From Solibacillus ferritrahens (GTDB lineage: Bacteria > Bacillota > Bacilli > Bacillales_A > Planococcaceae): a DNA stretch of 64,000 nt. Under the pieces are notes generated by a model, which saw nothing but the letters and a program-made list of their open reading frames with translations, made no database searches and was not told the DNA's origin. The position numbers and the translations under genes are program-made. Within the stretch, counting starts at the first letter, position 1. The number at the start of each line of letters is the position of its first letter. Shown piece after piece: positions 46,300 through 54,905 of the stretch. The DNA lies in assembly GCF_037027585.1 (NCBI RefSeq), contig NZ_JAXCLE010000003.1, forward strand, positions 197,656-261,655, in the 5' to 3' direction.

Positions 46300-46430
46300 C
46301 TCTTCTTCAGCCGCTTCGTGAGATAAAAAAGGGCTATATCGTAGATTCAATTAAAGATTTAATACCTGTTTGCCCAAATTGCCACTCGATGCTTCATCGC
46401 AAAGAAAAGGGATCGCTTCACCTGTCGATA
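46300..46430 (+). pseudogene. HNH endonuclease C-terminal remnant
   Basis: KGYIVDSIKDLIPVCPNCH followed by SMLHRKEK is the zinc/HNH tail of McrA-type nucleases. The N-terminal domain is missing. After 46420 the frame loses the family, while another frame continues serine-rich (SNSYGSSSSCSYDRSSSSD) to a stop near 46530. A 105-codon open frame covers it. Confidence 0.6.
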
Positions 46431-46573
46431 ATTCATGCAACAGACAAAATTCTAATTCTTACGGCAGTTCATCATCATGTTCATACGATCGTAGTTCTTC
46501 ATCTGATTCTGTTTCATCTTCCTATGATTAATCTGTGGAAGGCGAAGGGGGGAATGCTCTATTAATTAATAGA

Positions 46574-46600
46574 AAAAACAGCCAAAGTTTCATTGGCTGT
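46574..46600. terminator. terminator
   Basis: ACAGCCAAAG and CATTGGCTGT arms with flanking A tract. On the minus strand it follows the secreted peptide gene. Confidence 0.7.
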
Positions 46601-46632
46601 CAGAACTGCTTGGTTATTAAATATAAACAATA

Positions 46633-46776
46633 CTAAGGTCTTTCTTGATGAGGTTTAGAAGCTGGAGTACCACTACCACCGCCATTATCATAGGCACTAG
46701 CAGACAATGTAGTTCCACCTACTAATATTGCTGAAAGACATAGAGCGGAGACGATAATTTTAAAAGTTTTTTTCAT
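46633..46776 (-). CDS. 47-residue secreted glycine-rich peptide
   Basis: ATG after AAAGGAAG. Signal peptide MKKTFKIIVSALCLSAILVG with probable cleavage after LSASA, leaving a mature part of about 19 residues, YDNGGGSGTPASKPHQERP. It is divergent to a second gene of the same plan at 47181-47342. The family was not recognised; a signalling or antimicrobial peptide is possible. Too short for standard gene prediction. Confidence 0.6.
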   Translation of the reverse strand: MKKTFKIIVSALCLSAILVGGTTLSASAYDNGGGSGTPASKPHQERP

Positions 46777-46988
46777 ATTCTTCTTCCTTTCTAATTGTTT
46801 AAATAAATACTACCATGTAATAAATGTTAAATATATGGTCAATTAGGAATATTCTTCCAACAATGTTCGACATAGAAAAGTCGATTCAATACACCTTCTT
46901 CCCTAGAAAAAGAGGTGAAACCGTCTTGGGCTCTAGATAGTAGAATATTTTACTTTCATTAATATGGAAGAGATATATAGTGTAGAAA

Positions 46989-47090
46989 CTGAATGATGCA
47001 GAAATAACAGAATTAAATGAACAATTTTTCCAAGCAATGGGAAAAATTGTTGAAATTTTTTCTCATCTTACATCAGAAGTACAAAATTAA
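46989..47090 (+). pseudogene. 33-codon C-terminal fragment
   Basis: Open without a start codon until a mid-frame ATG: LNDAEITELNEQFFQAMGKI and then VEIFSHLTSEVQN. Helical; probably the end of a lost regulator between the two peptide genes. The rest of 46777-47180 has no gene. Confidence 0.3.
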
Positions 47091-47180
47091 ATTTTTTAGA
47101 AATTAAAAGGATATTTAACAAATAATGGAGAATTAAGCGGTTGTAAGATGAATTATTGAATAGAGGAGGAGATTATATTG

Positions 47181-47342
47181 ATGAAAAAGAAAAAATCGTT
47201 ATGGTCAGTTTTTGTTGGGGCTCTTCTGCTTATGAGTTTGTCATTTGGTACGGGAGCTAGTGCTATGGATGAAGATGTAGGAGGAGGCGGTGGTTGGAAA
47301 GAACCGCCATATTGTATTAAGGGCAAGGGCTGTGCACATTAA
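47181..47342 (+). CDS. 53-residue secreted glycine- and cysteine-containing peptide
   Basis: ATG at 47181 (or TTG at 47178) after GAGGAGGAG. Signal peptide of about 28 residues (MKKKKSLWSVFVGALLLMSL, then a GASA cleavage). The mature part is MDEDVGGGGGWKEPPYCIKG with KGCAH at the end; two cysteines six apart could form a small ring. A terminator follows. Same plan as the divergent gene at 46633. Confidence 0.65.
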   Translation: MKKKKSLWSVFVGALLLMSLSFGTGASAMDEDVGGGGGWKEPPYCIKGKGCAH

Positions 47343-47358
47343 ATTTAAATTCTCATCA

Positions 47359-47390
47359 AGGCACTCATTTACGTGGGTGCCTTTTCTTAT
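47359..47390 (+). terminator. terminator of the secreted peptide gene
   Basis: AAGGCACTCA and TGGGTGCCTT, then TTCTT. In 47391-47729 I see no gene. Confidence 0.75.
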
Positions 47391-47729
47391 GCATTGAAAA
47401 CTGTATATCATGCAGTTATGTGAATGATTATTTGTCATTTTGTAATAAATAGAAATTAGTTACTCGAATAGATAATTAATACTCCTATGAAGGAAAAGTA
47501 GATAATAATGTGTATACAAATTTTGATATATTGTTTAAAATTAGTATAAATAAAGTACAATTTGACTAATCTTGTGTTAATTAGTGAGGAAAAGTACTTA
47601 GTTACGAGGTAATGTAGTAAATTATTTGGAAAATATGCAAAATAATACATATTTAAAACAATCTATTGATGCAACATGGAAATACTTAAATAGCATACAC
47701 ACAAACTTTGAAAATAAAAAGGTGAAAAA

Positions 47730-48311
47730 ATGAGACTAGTATTAAAAGATAAAAATATGAGTATAAAATACAATCAGATAAAAAACACCTACCAAATATC
47801 TATTGGTTTTCAGAAATTTACGAATCAGTTGAAAGATTTAAGTAAAAGTAATATATTCTTTTCAACCAATAAACAGAATGTAACTGTGGATGGCTTTATA
47901 GCTTTAAGTGATTCATTATATATCCGGATATTGATTATTCATAAATTGGGCTCCATCGCGAAAGTTGATAAGGATATTAGTAATAGAAACTTAGTGAAAA
48001 TCAAAATTGATGCTCAAAAAGAGAATATAATAATCAGCATTTTTCCGGGAATTTTCAAAGAGTTGTCGCTTGAATATTTTGAAAGTAAGGTTAACTTTAA
48101 ATCTACTTTACTTAATAATTTCTATATGGATTTATCCTTAGCTTCAAGCCAAGAAATTATCATGGAAAGGTGGGATAAAGTCTCTACACCGAATCAAAAT
48201 GCTTTAAATAAGGATCTCAAAGTATCAGACATTAATAGATTCAGTAATAGTCAGAACACTGATGGAAATCGAAAGAAAAATGAATTTCTTACGGACTCTT
48301 TTTTGTACTAA
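47730..48311 (+). CDS. hypothetical protein
   Basis: 193 residues, basic and soluble, with alternating beta-like segments (KNTYQISIGFQKF, LYIRILIIHKLG, IIISIFPGIF). The C-terminal 45 residues are polar and probably disordered. AAAAGGTG precedes the ATG. No family recognised; an accessory gene. Confidence 0.6.
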   Translation: MRLVLKDKNMSIKYNQIKNTYQISIGFQKFTNQLKDLSKSNIFFSTNKQNVTVDGFIALSDSLYIRILIIHKLGSIAKVDKDISNRNLVKIKIDAQKENIIISIFPGIFKELSLEYFESKVNFKSTLLNNFYMDLSLASSQEIIMERWDKVSTPNQNALNKDLKVSDINRFSNSQNTDGNRKKNEFLTDSFLY

Positions 48312-48351
48312 GTTAAATATATTATAGAAGCAACGGATTTCTATCATTTCT

Positions 48352-48380
48352 AAAACCCTTGTACACTCAAGGGTTTTTAA
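48352..48380. terminator. hairpin terminator
   Basis: AAAACCCTTG-TACACT-CAAGGGTTTT; near twin of 17082-17110 beside the left att site. Confidence 0.7.
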
Positions 48381-48451
48381 TTTTGTGAGTCATTGAAGCA
48401 TAATTTCCAATTTTGAAATAGGTAAAAAAATACAAAAAATCCCTATCATTT

Positions 48452-48778
48452 ATGAAGGGTTTAGATAGGATTAAATTAGTGATTAAGGATGCATTTGGCT
48501 TTGAGCAGCCTATCATTAAAGTGCAAGTAAAGCATCGGAAATCAACAGCTGGTTCACCTGAAATTCAGCAATTATTAGGAGCAAATCCGTTAAAAGCAAA
48601 TTGCTTATTTGTCTCTACGGGTGGATTTACTTCACAAGCTATGATTGTAGCGAAGCAAAATTCGGTTAAATTGGTTGATTTGGAGGAACTCGTGCAATTA
48701 ATTATTGAATGGTACGAATTGATGCCAAATGATACAAGGGCATTGCTGCCATTGCAAAAAATGTATGTGCCTGAATAG
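48452..48778 (+). pseudogene. Mrr-type restriction endonuclease, 5'-truncated
   Basis: 108 residues, similar to the catalytic C-terminus of Mrr: VQVKHRKSTAGSPEIQQLLG carries the Q-x-K of the nuclease core, then CLFVSTGGFTSQA and VKLVDLEELVQLI. The N-terminal DNA-binding domain and first catalytic acids are gone, and the beginning (GLDRIKLVIKDAFGFEQP) starts abruptly. A remnant. Confidence 0.75.
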
Positions 48779-48910
48779 TTGAAATGACAGGTGACTAGTG
48801 TAATTACTTTAGGGGAGTTTTCCGTTGTTATAGGAGAGGTTGGACAAAACTAAAACTATCATTTTCTTCTCACAGAGAAAAATAATGGTTTTTGCTATAG
48901 TAAAATTGAT

Positions 48911-49041
48911 TTGCATTCTGGGTATGCTTTCCACGGGCGTGGCCTTACACGAAAGTTTCAGGCGTCACGCTATTCCCATAGGAAGCTATGCTTATAGTGA
49001 AAGTCGTCTGCCGTCAGCTACTCTGGCCCCCTCCGATTCCA
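48911..49041 (-). repeat. dispersed GC-rich repeat, inverted diverged copy
   Basis: On the minus strand AGCGTGACGCCTGAAAC, GGCCACGCCCGTGGAAAGC and CCAGAATGC match the copy at 63918-64000 in order. About 45 bp of unrelated sequence replaces the left part. A 78-codon open frame across it is spurious. Confidence 0.65.
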
Positions 49042-49090
49042 ATCTTTTAACCCGGCCTCTTTTCTTAATTAGATGACTTGTTAATGCAAT

Positions 49091-49128
49091 AAAAGCCAGT
49101 CCCGACAAAACCGGCAACTGGCTGTTTC
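49091..49128 (-). terminator. terminator of hmp
   Basis: AGCCAGT-CCCG and CGGC-AACTGGCT arms; lies 30 bp after the hmp stop codon. Confidence 0.65.
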
Positions 49129-49157
49129 TTCATATTATATAAGGGTTTTGCAATAAC

Positions 49158-50318
49158 TTAAGCCGTCTTCTTAATCTGCAATGCCATCGCAGCACCGAAG
49201 AACTCATAGTGAATTTTATCTCCAGGTACACCTAGCTCGACTAAGTATTGAATGACTGTTTCCATGAATGCAGTTGGACCACATACATACACTTCCATAC
49301 CTGGTACAAGGAATTCCTCGATTTGAGCTTTTGTTACATAGCCATCTAGATCCGAATAAACTGCTTTGTATTTACCGTCTGTAGCTGCTACATTTTGTTC
49401 GATTGATTCTTTAAACGCTGCTACATTTTCGTTGCGGGCACATTGGATGAATGATGCTTGGCGGCCTTCCATTGTTTTAAGCATGCCTTGTAGTGGTGTT
49501 ACACCAACACCGCCGCTAATAAATAGAACAGGGCTATCATTTTGTACTAATGTGAACACACCTGCTGGAGCACTTACATCGACTTTCGTGCCGATTTCTG
49601 CGTTATGCAGGAAGTTTGAAACAATGCCGTTTGGTGTTACATCGTCTTCACGTTTAACAGAAATGCGGAAATAGTCTTCCGTTCCATCAGTAAGTGTGTA
49701 TTGACGGTTCATTAAGAACTCTTCACCCGGTACTTGCGTACGTAATGTAATGAATTGACCCGCTTTGAATACAGGTAATTTCTCTCCGTCAGCAGGTTTT
49801 AAATAGAAGGATTTCACTGCTTCGCTTTCTTCCACAACTTTTTCAATCGTAAAATCTTTGAATAAGCGCCATCCTCCAGCGTTTTCTGTAGCTTGGTATA
49901 AATCTTCCTCCACTGAAATAAATACATCCGCAATGACGCCGTATGCTTTTGCCCATGCATCGATAATGTCATCAGTAGCTGCGTCTCCAAGTACTTCTTT
50001 AATCGCTGCTAATAAATATTTACCTACAATTGGATAATGCTCTGGTAAAATACCTAAGCTTACGTGTTTATGTGCAATTTGAACAACAGCTGGAACGATT
50101 GCCTCTAGGTTATCGATGTGAACTGCTGCTGCATACACTGTGTTTGCTAAAGCTGTTTGCTGACGGTCTTTCTTTTGGTTTGTATGGTTAAAAATGTTCA
50201 GTAATTGTGGATTGTCTTTAAATAGATTTGAATAGAAAGTTTTTGTAATAGCTAATCCGTGTACCTCCAATACTGGTACTGTAGATTTAATTGTATCAAT
50301 TGTTTGTTGTGCTAACAT
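49158..50318 (-). CDS. hmp: flavohemoprotein (nitric oxide dioxygenase)
   Basis: 386 residues from the ATG at 50318; GAGGGG is too close to the GTG at 50327. Globin domain 1-140 with proximal histidine in VQIAHKHVSLG and distal Tyr/Gln region in TKTFYSNLF; FAD domain with MNRQYTLTDG; NAD domain with FISGGVGVTPLQGM and YVCGPTAFME. It turns NO into nitrate using O2 and NADPH. NsrR-like boxes precede it and nsrR is divergent. Confidence 0.95.
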   Translation of the reverse strand: MLAQQTIDTIKSTVPVLEVHGLAITKTFYSNLFKDNPQLLNIFNHTNQKKDRQQTALANTVYAAAVHIDNLEAIVPAVVQIAHKHVSLGILPEHYPIVGKYLLAAIKEVLGDAATDDIIDAWAKAYGVIADVFISVEEDLYQATENAGGWRLFKDFTIEKVVEESEAVKSFYLKPADGEKLPVFKAGQFITLRTQVPGEEFLMNRQYTLTDGTEDYFRISVKREDDVTPNGIVSNFLHNAEIGTKVDVSAPAGVFTLVQNDSPVLFISGGVGVTPLQGMLKTMEGRQASFIQCARNENVAAFKESIEQNVAATDGKYKAVYSDLDGYVTKAQIEEFLVPGMEVYVCGPTAFMETVIQYLVELGVPGDKIHYEFFGAAMALQIKKTA

Positions 50319-50394
50319 AAAGCGCACGTCCCCTCAAAATTTGGTTAGTTTCTTTCTTGCACACTCAATATACTGCTGAGTAAAGTTTAAAGCA

Positions 50395-50448
50395 ATATGA
50401 AAAATACATCTTTAACAAATCTGTCACAAACATATATCTAAAATACAT
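50395..50448. promoter_or_regulatory. two NsrR-like boxes upstream of hmp
   Basis: ATATATCTAAAATACAT (50432-50448) reads on the minus strand as ATGTATTTTAGATATAT, the imperfect palindrome of NsrR sites. A weaker copy ATATGAAAAATACAT is at 50395-50409 and overlaps a possible -10 element. Both lie between hmp and nsrR. Confidence 0.7.
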
Positions 50449-50525
50449 CTTTTAAAATTAAGTCGTTCTAGTCGACCAAACCTTATAAAATGTTATACTG
50501 AAAGTGAAGAAAGATGGTGAACAGC

Positions 50526-50975
50526 GTGCGCTTAACAGTATATACAGATTATTCTTTACGTACGCTCATGTATTTAGGTGTACGTGGTAGAGAACATTTA
50601 GTGACAATCCAGGAAATTGCAGATGCGTATCAAATTTCCAAAAATCATTTAATGAAAGTTACTTATGATTTAGGACAGCACGGATATATTGAAACAATAC
50701 GTGGACGCGGAGGCGGGATCCGTCTGGCACTAGATCCGGCACAAATTAATATCGGTGAGGTTGTTCGTAAAACGGAAGAGGATTTTCACATAGTTGAATG
50801 TTTTAATCCTGAAAGCAATCTTTGCAAAATATCACCCGAGTGTAGGTTGAAATTTGCATTGGCTGAAGCATTAAAAGCTTATTTAGCTGTACTTGATTCC
50901 TATACATTGGCAGATGTTCTCGTATCGACAGACATTTTAAGTGAATTATTTGGTATAAACGAAACTAGTAAATAA
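50526..50975 (+). CDS. nsrR: Rrf2-family nitrosative-stress repressor NsrR
   Basis: 149 residues from the GTG at 50526 (MRLTVYTDYSLRTLMYLG, the standard family start, after GGTGA); the ATG at 50514 would add four residues. Winged helix with HLVTIQEIADAYQISKNHLMKV, wing RGRGGGIRL, and the three iron-sulfur cysteines ECFNPESNLCKISPEC. Divergent from hmp, with NsrR-like boxes between. A terminator (50963-50990) follows. Confidence 0.85.
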   Translation: MRLTVYTDYSLRTLMYLGVRGREHLVTIQEIADAYQISKNHLMKVTYDLGQHGYIETIRGRGGGIRLALDPAQINIGEVVRKTEEDFHIVECFNPESNLCKISPECRLKFALAEALKAYLAVLDSYTLADVLVSTDILSELFGINETSK

Positions 50976-50993
50976 CTGTTTACTAGTTTTTTA
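50963..50993 (+). terminator. terminator after nsrR
   Basis: AACTAGTAAA and TTTACTAGTT, then T tract. Confidence 0.8.
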
Positions 50994-51025
50994 ATATAAA
51001 AAAACATTGGTAAAAAGGGGAAATT

Positions 51026-51772
51026 ATGAAAAAAACAATCTTTATAACGGGTGCTACAAGCGGCATCGGACGAATTACGACGGAAATGCTTGTAAAGGCG
51101 GGGCATACGGTCTATGCAACCGGACGAAACGAAAGTGCATTAAAATATTTGGAAAGTATCGGGGCAATCGCATTTAAAGCGGATTTACGGATTCCTACTG
51201 ATATAGATTATGTAATATCCAAATTACCGGCGATAGATGTAGCGATATTAAATGCGGGACTGGGCTATTTTGAGAGCGCGGTGAATCTATCCGATCAGGA
51301 AATCGATACAATGCTCGATGTCAATGTGCGTGCACCTATCCATTTAACGAAAAGATTGGCACCTGTCATGATTGAAAAAAACAGCGGTCATTTTATATTT
51401 GTTGGTTCGCAGGCAGGGAAGGTTGCAACAAAAAAAGCGAGTGTATATGCAGCGAGTAAACATGCAATAACAGGTTTTGTGAATGGCCTTCGATTGGAGC
51501 TTAGCGATCACAACATATTTGTTACAGGAATTTATCCTGGTCCAATTGATACGCCTTTTCTTCAAAAAGCGGATGCATCCAACGTTTACCGTGATGCAAT
51601 TGAGAAGTTTTTAATTCAACCGGAAAAGGTTGCTTTTGAAATAGTGCGTGCCATTGAGAAAAAACCACGTGAAGTGAACTTACCTCGTATCATGGGGGTA
51701 ACGAGTAAGCTGTATGCAGTAGCACCTGTACTCGTCGAATTATTAGGAAAAGGATTTTTTAATAAGAAATAA
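51026..51772 (+). CDS. short-chain dehydrogenase/reductase
   Basis: 248 residues. TGATSGIGR at the N-terminus, TGRNES after beta2 (arginine suggests NADP), NAGLGYF, catalytic serine in FVGSQAG and YAASK. GAAAAGGGG precedes the ATG. It is like the broad YqjQ-type SDRs. Substrate unknown. Confidence 0.85.
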   Translation: MKKTIFITGATSGIGRITTEMLVKAGHTVYATGRNESALKYLESIGAIAFKADLRIPTDIDYVISKLPAIDVAILNAGLGYFESAVNLSDQEIDTMLDVNVRAPIHLTKRLAPVMIEKNSGHFIFVGSQAGKVATKKASVYAASKHAITGFVNGLRLELSDHNIFVTGIYPGPIDTPFLQKADASNVYRDAIEKFLIQPEKVAFEIVRAIEKKPREVNLPRIMGVTSKLYAVAPVLVELLGKGFFNKK

Positions 51773-51781
51773 GGAAGTTAT

Positions 51782-51818
51782 GTGAATTCTATTGAATGTA
51801 TTTTTATAGAATTCACTT
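51782..51818 (+). terminator. terminator after SDR
   Basis: GTGAATTCTAT and ATAGAATTCAC, then TTTTT. Confidence 0.85.
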
Positions 51819-52016
51819 TTTAAATTCATGCAAATATTAGCATTTTTATGCAAAAACGAGTAAGTACTGAAACCATGAAAATAAATGTTTTTTGATAGTA
51901 CAAAAAACTCTAAAATTTTATATAAATGCAGTTGCGTTTATTTTTATAACATGGTACTATTCGTGTATAAACTTTTATTACATTGTATAAACATACATCA
52001 TTTGGAGGCAATTAAC

Positions 52017-53228
52017 ATGGCAAACAAGAAAGTCGTATTAGCATATTCAGGTGGTCTTGATACATCAGTAGCAATTCCATGGTTAAAAGAACAAGGTTGG
52101 GACGTAATTGCAGTATGCCTAGATGTAGGTGAAGGAAAAGATCTTGAATTTATTAAAAACAAGGCACTTCAAGTAGGTGCTGTTGAATCATATATGATTG
52201 ATGCAAAAGATGAATTTGCGGAAGAATATGCACTAATTTCATTACAAGGTCATACATGGTACGAGCAAAAGTATCCATTAGTATCTGCATTATCTCGTCC
52301 ATTAATTTCTAAAAAATTAGTCGAAATTGCAACTGAAACAAACGCAGACGCTGTTGCACACGGTTGTACAGGTAAAGGGAATGACCAAGTACGTTTTGAA
52401 GTATCGATTAAAGCGTTAAATCCTGATTTAGAAGTTTTAGCACCTGTACGTGAGTGGGGCTGGAGCCGTGATGAGGAAATCGAATACGCTGCAAAACATG
52501 GTGTGCCAATCCCGGCAACAATCGATTCACCATTCTCAATCGACCAAAACTTATGGGGTCGTGCCAACGAAGCAGGCGTAATGGAAGATCCTTGGGTAGC
52601 ACCACCTGAAGAAGCATATGGCTTAACAGTATCGGTAGAAAATGCGCCGGATACTGCAGAATATGTGGAAATTGAGTTCGTTGAAGGTAAACCAGTTTCT
52701 ATTAATGGTAAAGAAATGAAACTAGCGGATTTAATTGAAGAATTAAATAAAGTTGCAGGTAAACATGGTGTTGGCCGTATTGACCACGTTGAAAACCGTT
52801 TAGTTGGTATTAAATCTCGTGAAGTATACGAAATTCCAGGTGCAAAAGTGTTACTTACTGCGCATAAAGAGTTGGAAGATATCACATTAGTAAAAGAGCT
52901 TGCACATTTTAAGCCAATCATTGAACATAAATTATCAGAAATCATTTATAACGGTCTTTGGTTCAACCCGATCCGTACAGCGTTGGTAGCATTCTTGAAG
53001 GAAACGCAAAAGTACGTAAATGGTACAGTACGTGTGAAATTATACAAAGGCCATGCAATTGTTGAAGGCCGTAAATCAGCAAATTCTTTATACTCTGAAG
53101 AATTAGCTACGTATTCTAAGCACGATAAATTCAACCATGCATCGGCTGTTGGCTTCATCGAACTATGGGGTATGCCAACTGTTGTTGCTTCTGAAATTGC
53201 AAAAAATACGAAACAAACAGTAAAATAA
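52017..53228 (+). CDS. argG: argininosuccinate synthase
   Basis: 403 residues from the ATG at 52017, after TTTGGAGG; a longer reading to 51885 lacks a ribosome site. The ATP PPi-loop is AYSGGLDTSVAI; the family stretch GCTGKGNDQVRFE and the SPFSIDQNLWGR aspartate-binding region follow. It joins citrulline and aspartate with ATP in arginine synthesis. argH follows after 146 bp. The TGTATAAAC direct repeat (51963, 51985) in the leader may be regulatory, but a clear ArgR box is not visible. Confidence 0.96.
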   Translation: MANKKVVLAYSGGLDTSVAIPWLKEQGWDVIAVCLDVGEGKDLEFIKNKALQVGAVESYMIDAKDEFAEEYALISLQGHTWYEQKYPLVSALSRPLISKKLVEIATETNADAVAHGCTGKGNDQVRFEVSIKALNPDLEVLAPVREWGWSRDEEIEYAAKHGVPIPATIDSPFSIDQNLWGRANEAGVMEDPWVAPPEEAYGLTVSVENAPDTAEYVEIEFVEGKPVSINGKEMKLADLIEELNKVAGKHGVGRIDHVENRLVGIKSREVYEIPGAKVLLTAHKELEDITLVKELAHFKPIIEHKLSEIIYNGLWFNPIRTALVAFLKETQKYVNGTVRVKLYKGHAIVEGRKSANSLYSEELATYSKHDKFNHASAVGFIELWGMPTVVASEIAKNTKQTVK

Positions 53229-53243
53229 TTAAAATATATTGAA

Positions 53244-53274
53244 GTGAGCGATTCGGTTCCCGAGTCGCTTCTTC
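53244..53274 (+). terminator. hairpin between argG and argH
   Basis: GCGATTCGG-TTC-CCGAGTCGC, with flanking GAAG/CTTC and a short T-rich tail. It may reduce read-through between the two genes. Confidence 0.5.
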
Positions 53275-53374
53275 TTTTAACTTCAATTAATAAGAGCTAT
53301 TGCTCATATCGGAGGTTAAAGCCTCTATTAAATACAATGATATCGAGGCAAAACGGATAAGGAGAGAAATCATT

Positions 53375-54748
53375 ATGGCAAAATTATGGGGCGGACGTTT
53401 CCAAAAGTCAGCGGAAAGCTGGGTAGACGAGTTCGGAGCATCAATTGGCTTTGATCAGCAATTAGTATTGGAAGATATTGAAGGTTCTGTAGCACATGTA
53501 ACAATGCTCGGTGCACAAAATATTTTACCTGCTGAAGATGTAACGAAAATTTTGGACGGTTTAGCACAATTAAAAGTAAAAGCAGAAGCTGGCGAATTGG
53601 AATTCTTAGTTGCGAATGAAGATATCCATTTGAATTTAGAAAAAATGCTAATCGATTTAATTGGACCAGTAGGAGGAAAACTACATACTGGGCGTTCTCG
53701 AAATGACCAAGTTGCAACAGATATGCATTTGTTTTTAAAGAAACGTGTACCTGAAGTTGTTGGATTAATTGAGAATTTCCAAAAAACAATCATTGCGCAA
53801 GCCGAAGACAATATCGAGACAATCGCACCTGGCTATACGCATTTACAGCGTGCACAGCCGATAAGCTTTGCTCATCATTTAATGGTATACTTCTGGCAAT
53901 TAGAGCGTGATAAAGAACGCTTTATCGAATCGATGAAGCGCATTGATATTTTGCCTTTAGGTGCCGGTGCGATGGCAGGTACAACTTTTCCGATTGATCG
54001 TCTTAAATCAGCGGAACTACTAGGTTTTTCTCAAGTTTATGCCAACTCAATGGATGCGGTAAGTGACCGTGATTTCATCGTGGAGTTTTTATCAAATTCT
54101 GCATTATTAATGACACACTTATCCCGTTTTGCTGAGGAAATTATTATTTGGTCAACAGATGAATTTAAATTCATTGAGCTGGATGATGCGTTTTCAACAG
54201 GTTCATCCATTATGCCTCAAAAGAAAAATCCGGATATGGCAGAACTGATTCGTGGTAAAGCAGGACGTGCATTCGGTAATTTAGTCGGTCTTTTAACGGT
54301 TTTAAAAGGAACGCCATTAACGTACAACAAAGATATGCAGGAAGATAAAGAAGGCATGTTTGATACGATGGAAACGGTACTTGGCTCTCTTAAAATCTTT
54401 GAAGGAATGGTACGCACAATGGTCGTGAATAAACCACGTCTTCATAGTGCAGTTCATTCAGACTTCTCCAATGCGACAGAGCTGGCTGATTACTTAGCGA
54501 CAAAAGGGATGCCATTCCGTGAAGCGCATGAAGTAACTGGTAAACTCGTATTTACATGCATCCAACAAGGGATTTATCTATTAGATTTACCTTTAACTGA
54601 AATGCAAAAGGAATCCGCTTTAATAGAAGAGGATATTTATGAAGTGCTAGCTCCAGAAGCAGCAGTACGTCGTCGTAATTCACTTGGTGGCACAGGCTTT
54701 GAGCAAGTTGCCAATCAAATTGAAATTGCTAAAACACACTTAAAATAA
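53375..54748 (+). CDS. argH: argininosuccinate lyase
   Basis: 457 residues from the ATG at 53375, after AAGGAG. KLWGGRF at the start, HTGRSRNDQVATD, THLQRAQP and the signature GSSIMPQKKNPD with the catalytic serine. It splits argininosuccinate into arginine and fumarate, the last step of the pathway. The gene is in an operon-like order with argG and ends at a terminator. Confidence 0.96.
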   Translation: MAKLWGGRFQKSAESWVDEFGASIGFDQQLVLEDIEGSVAHVTMLGAQNILPAEDVTKILDGLAQLKVKAEAGELEFLVANEDIHLNLEKMLIDLIGPVGGKLHTGRSRNDQVATDMHLFLKKRVPEVVGLIENFQKTIIAQAEDNIETIAPGYTHLQRAQPISFAHHLMVYFWQLERDKERFIESMKRIDILPLGAGAMAGTTFPIDRLKSAELLGFSQVYANSMDAVSDRDFIVEFLSNSALLMTHLSRFAEEIIIWSTDEFKFIELDDAFSTGSSIMPQKKNPDMAELIRGKAGRAFGNLVGLLTVLKGTPLTYNKDMQEDKEGMFDTMETVLGSLKIFEGMVRTMVVNKPRLHSAVHSDFSNATELADYLATKGMPFREAHEVTGKLVFTCIQQGIYLLDLPLTEMQKESALIEEDIYEVLAPEAAVRRRNSLGGTGFEQVANQIEIAKTHLK

Positions 54749-54756
54749 TGCATAAA

Positions 54757-54797
54757 AGATGCTCTGTAATCATAAAAATTATGGAGCATCTTTTTGC
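54757..54797 (+). terminator. terminator after argH
   Basis: AAAGATGCTC and GAGCATCTTT, then TTTGC. Confidence 0.8.
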
Positions 54798-54905
54798 TAT
54801 CTCCAGCTCTCAATTTAAATCTTTTGCCTACATTAAGTTTTTTTTAGAAAGTAGGTTTTTTTTGAGTTATAATATTAGTCATCTTAACAAGAAAGGTGAA
54901 TGAAA

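Noticed and set aside
48840..49076. 78-codon open frame
   Set aside because: Reads through the inverted copy of the dispersed repeat; start is TTG without a ribosome site.
51960..51995. ArgR operator before argG
   Set aside because: TGTATAAAC repeats are present, but they do not match the ArgR consensus well enough.
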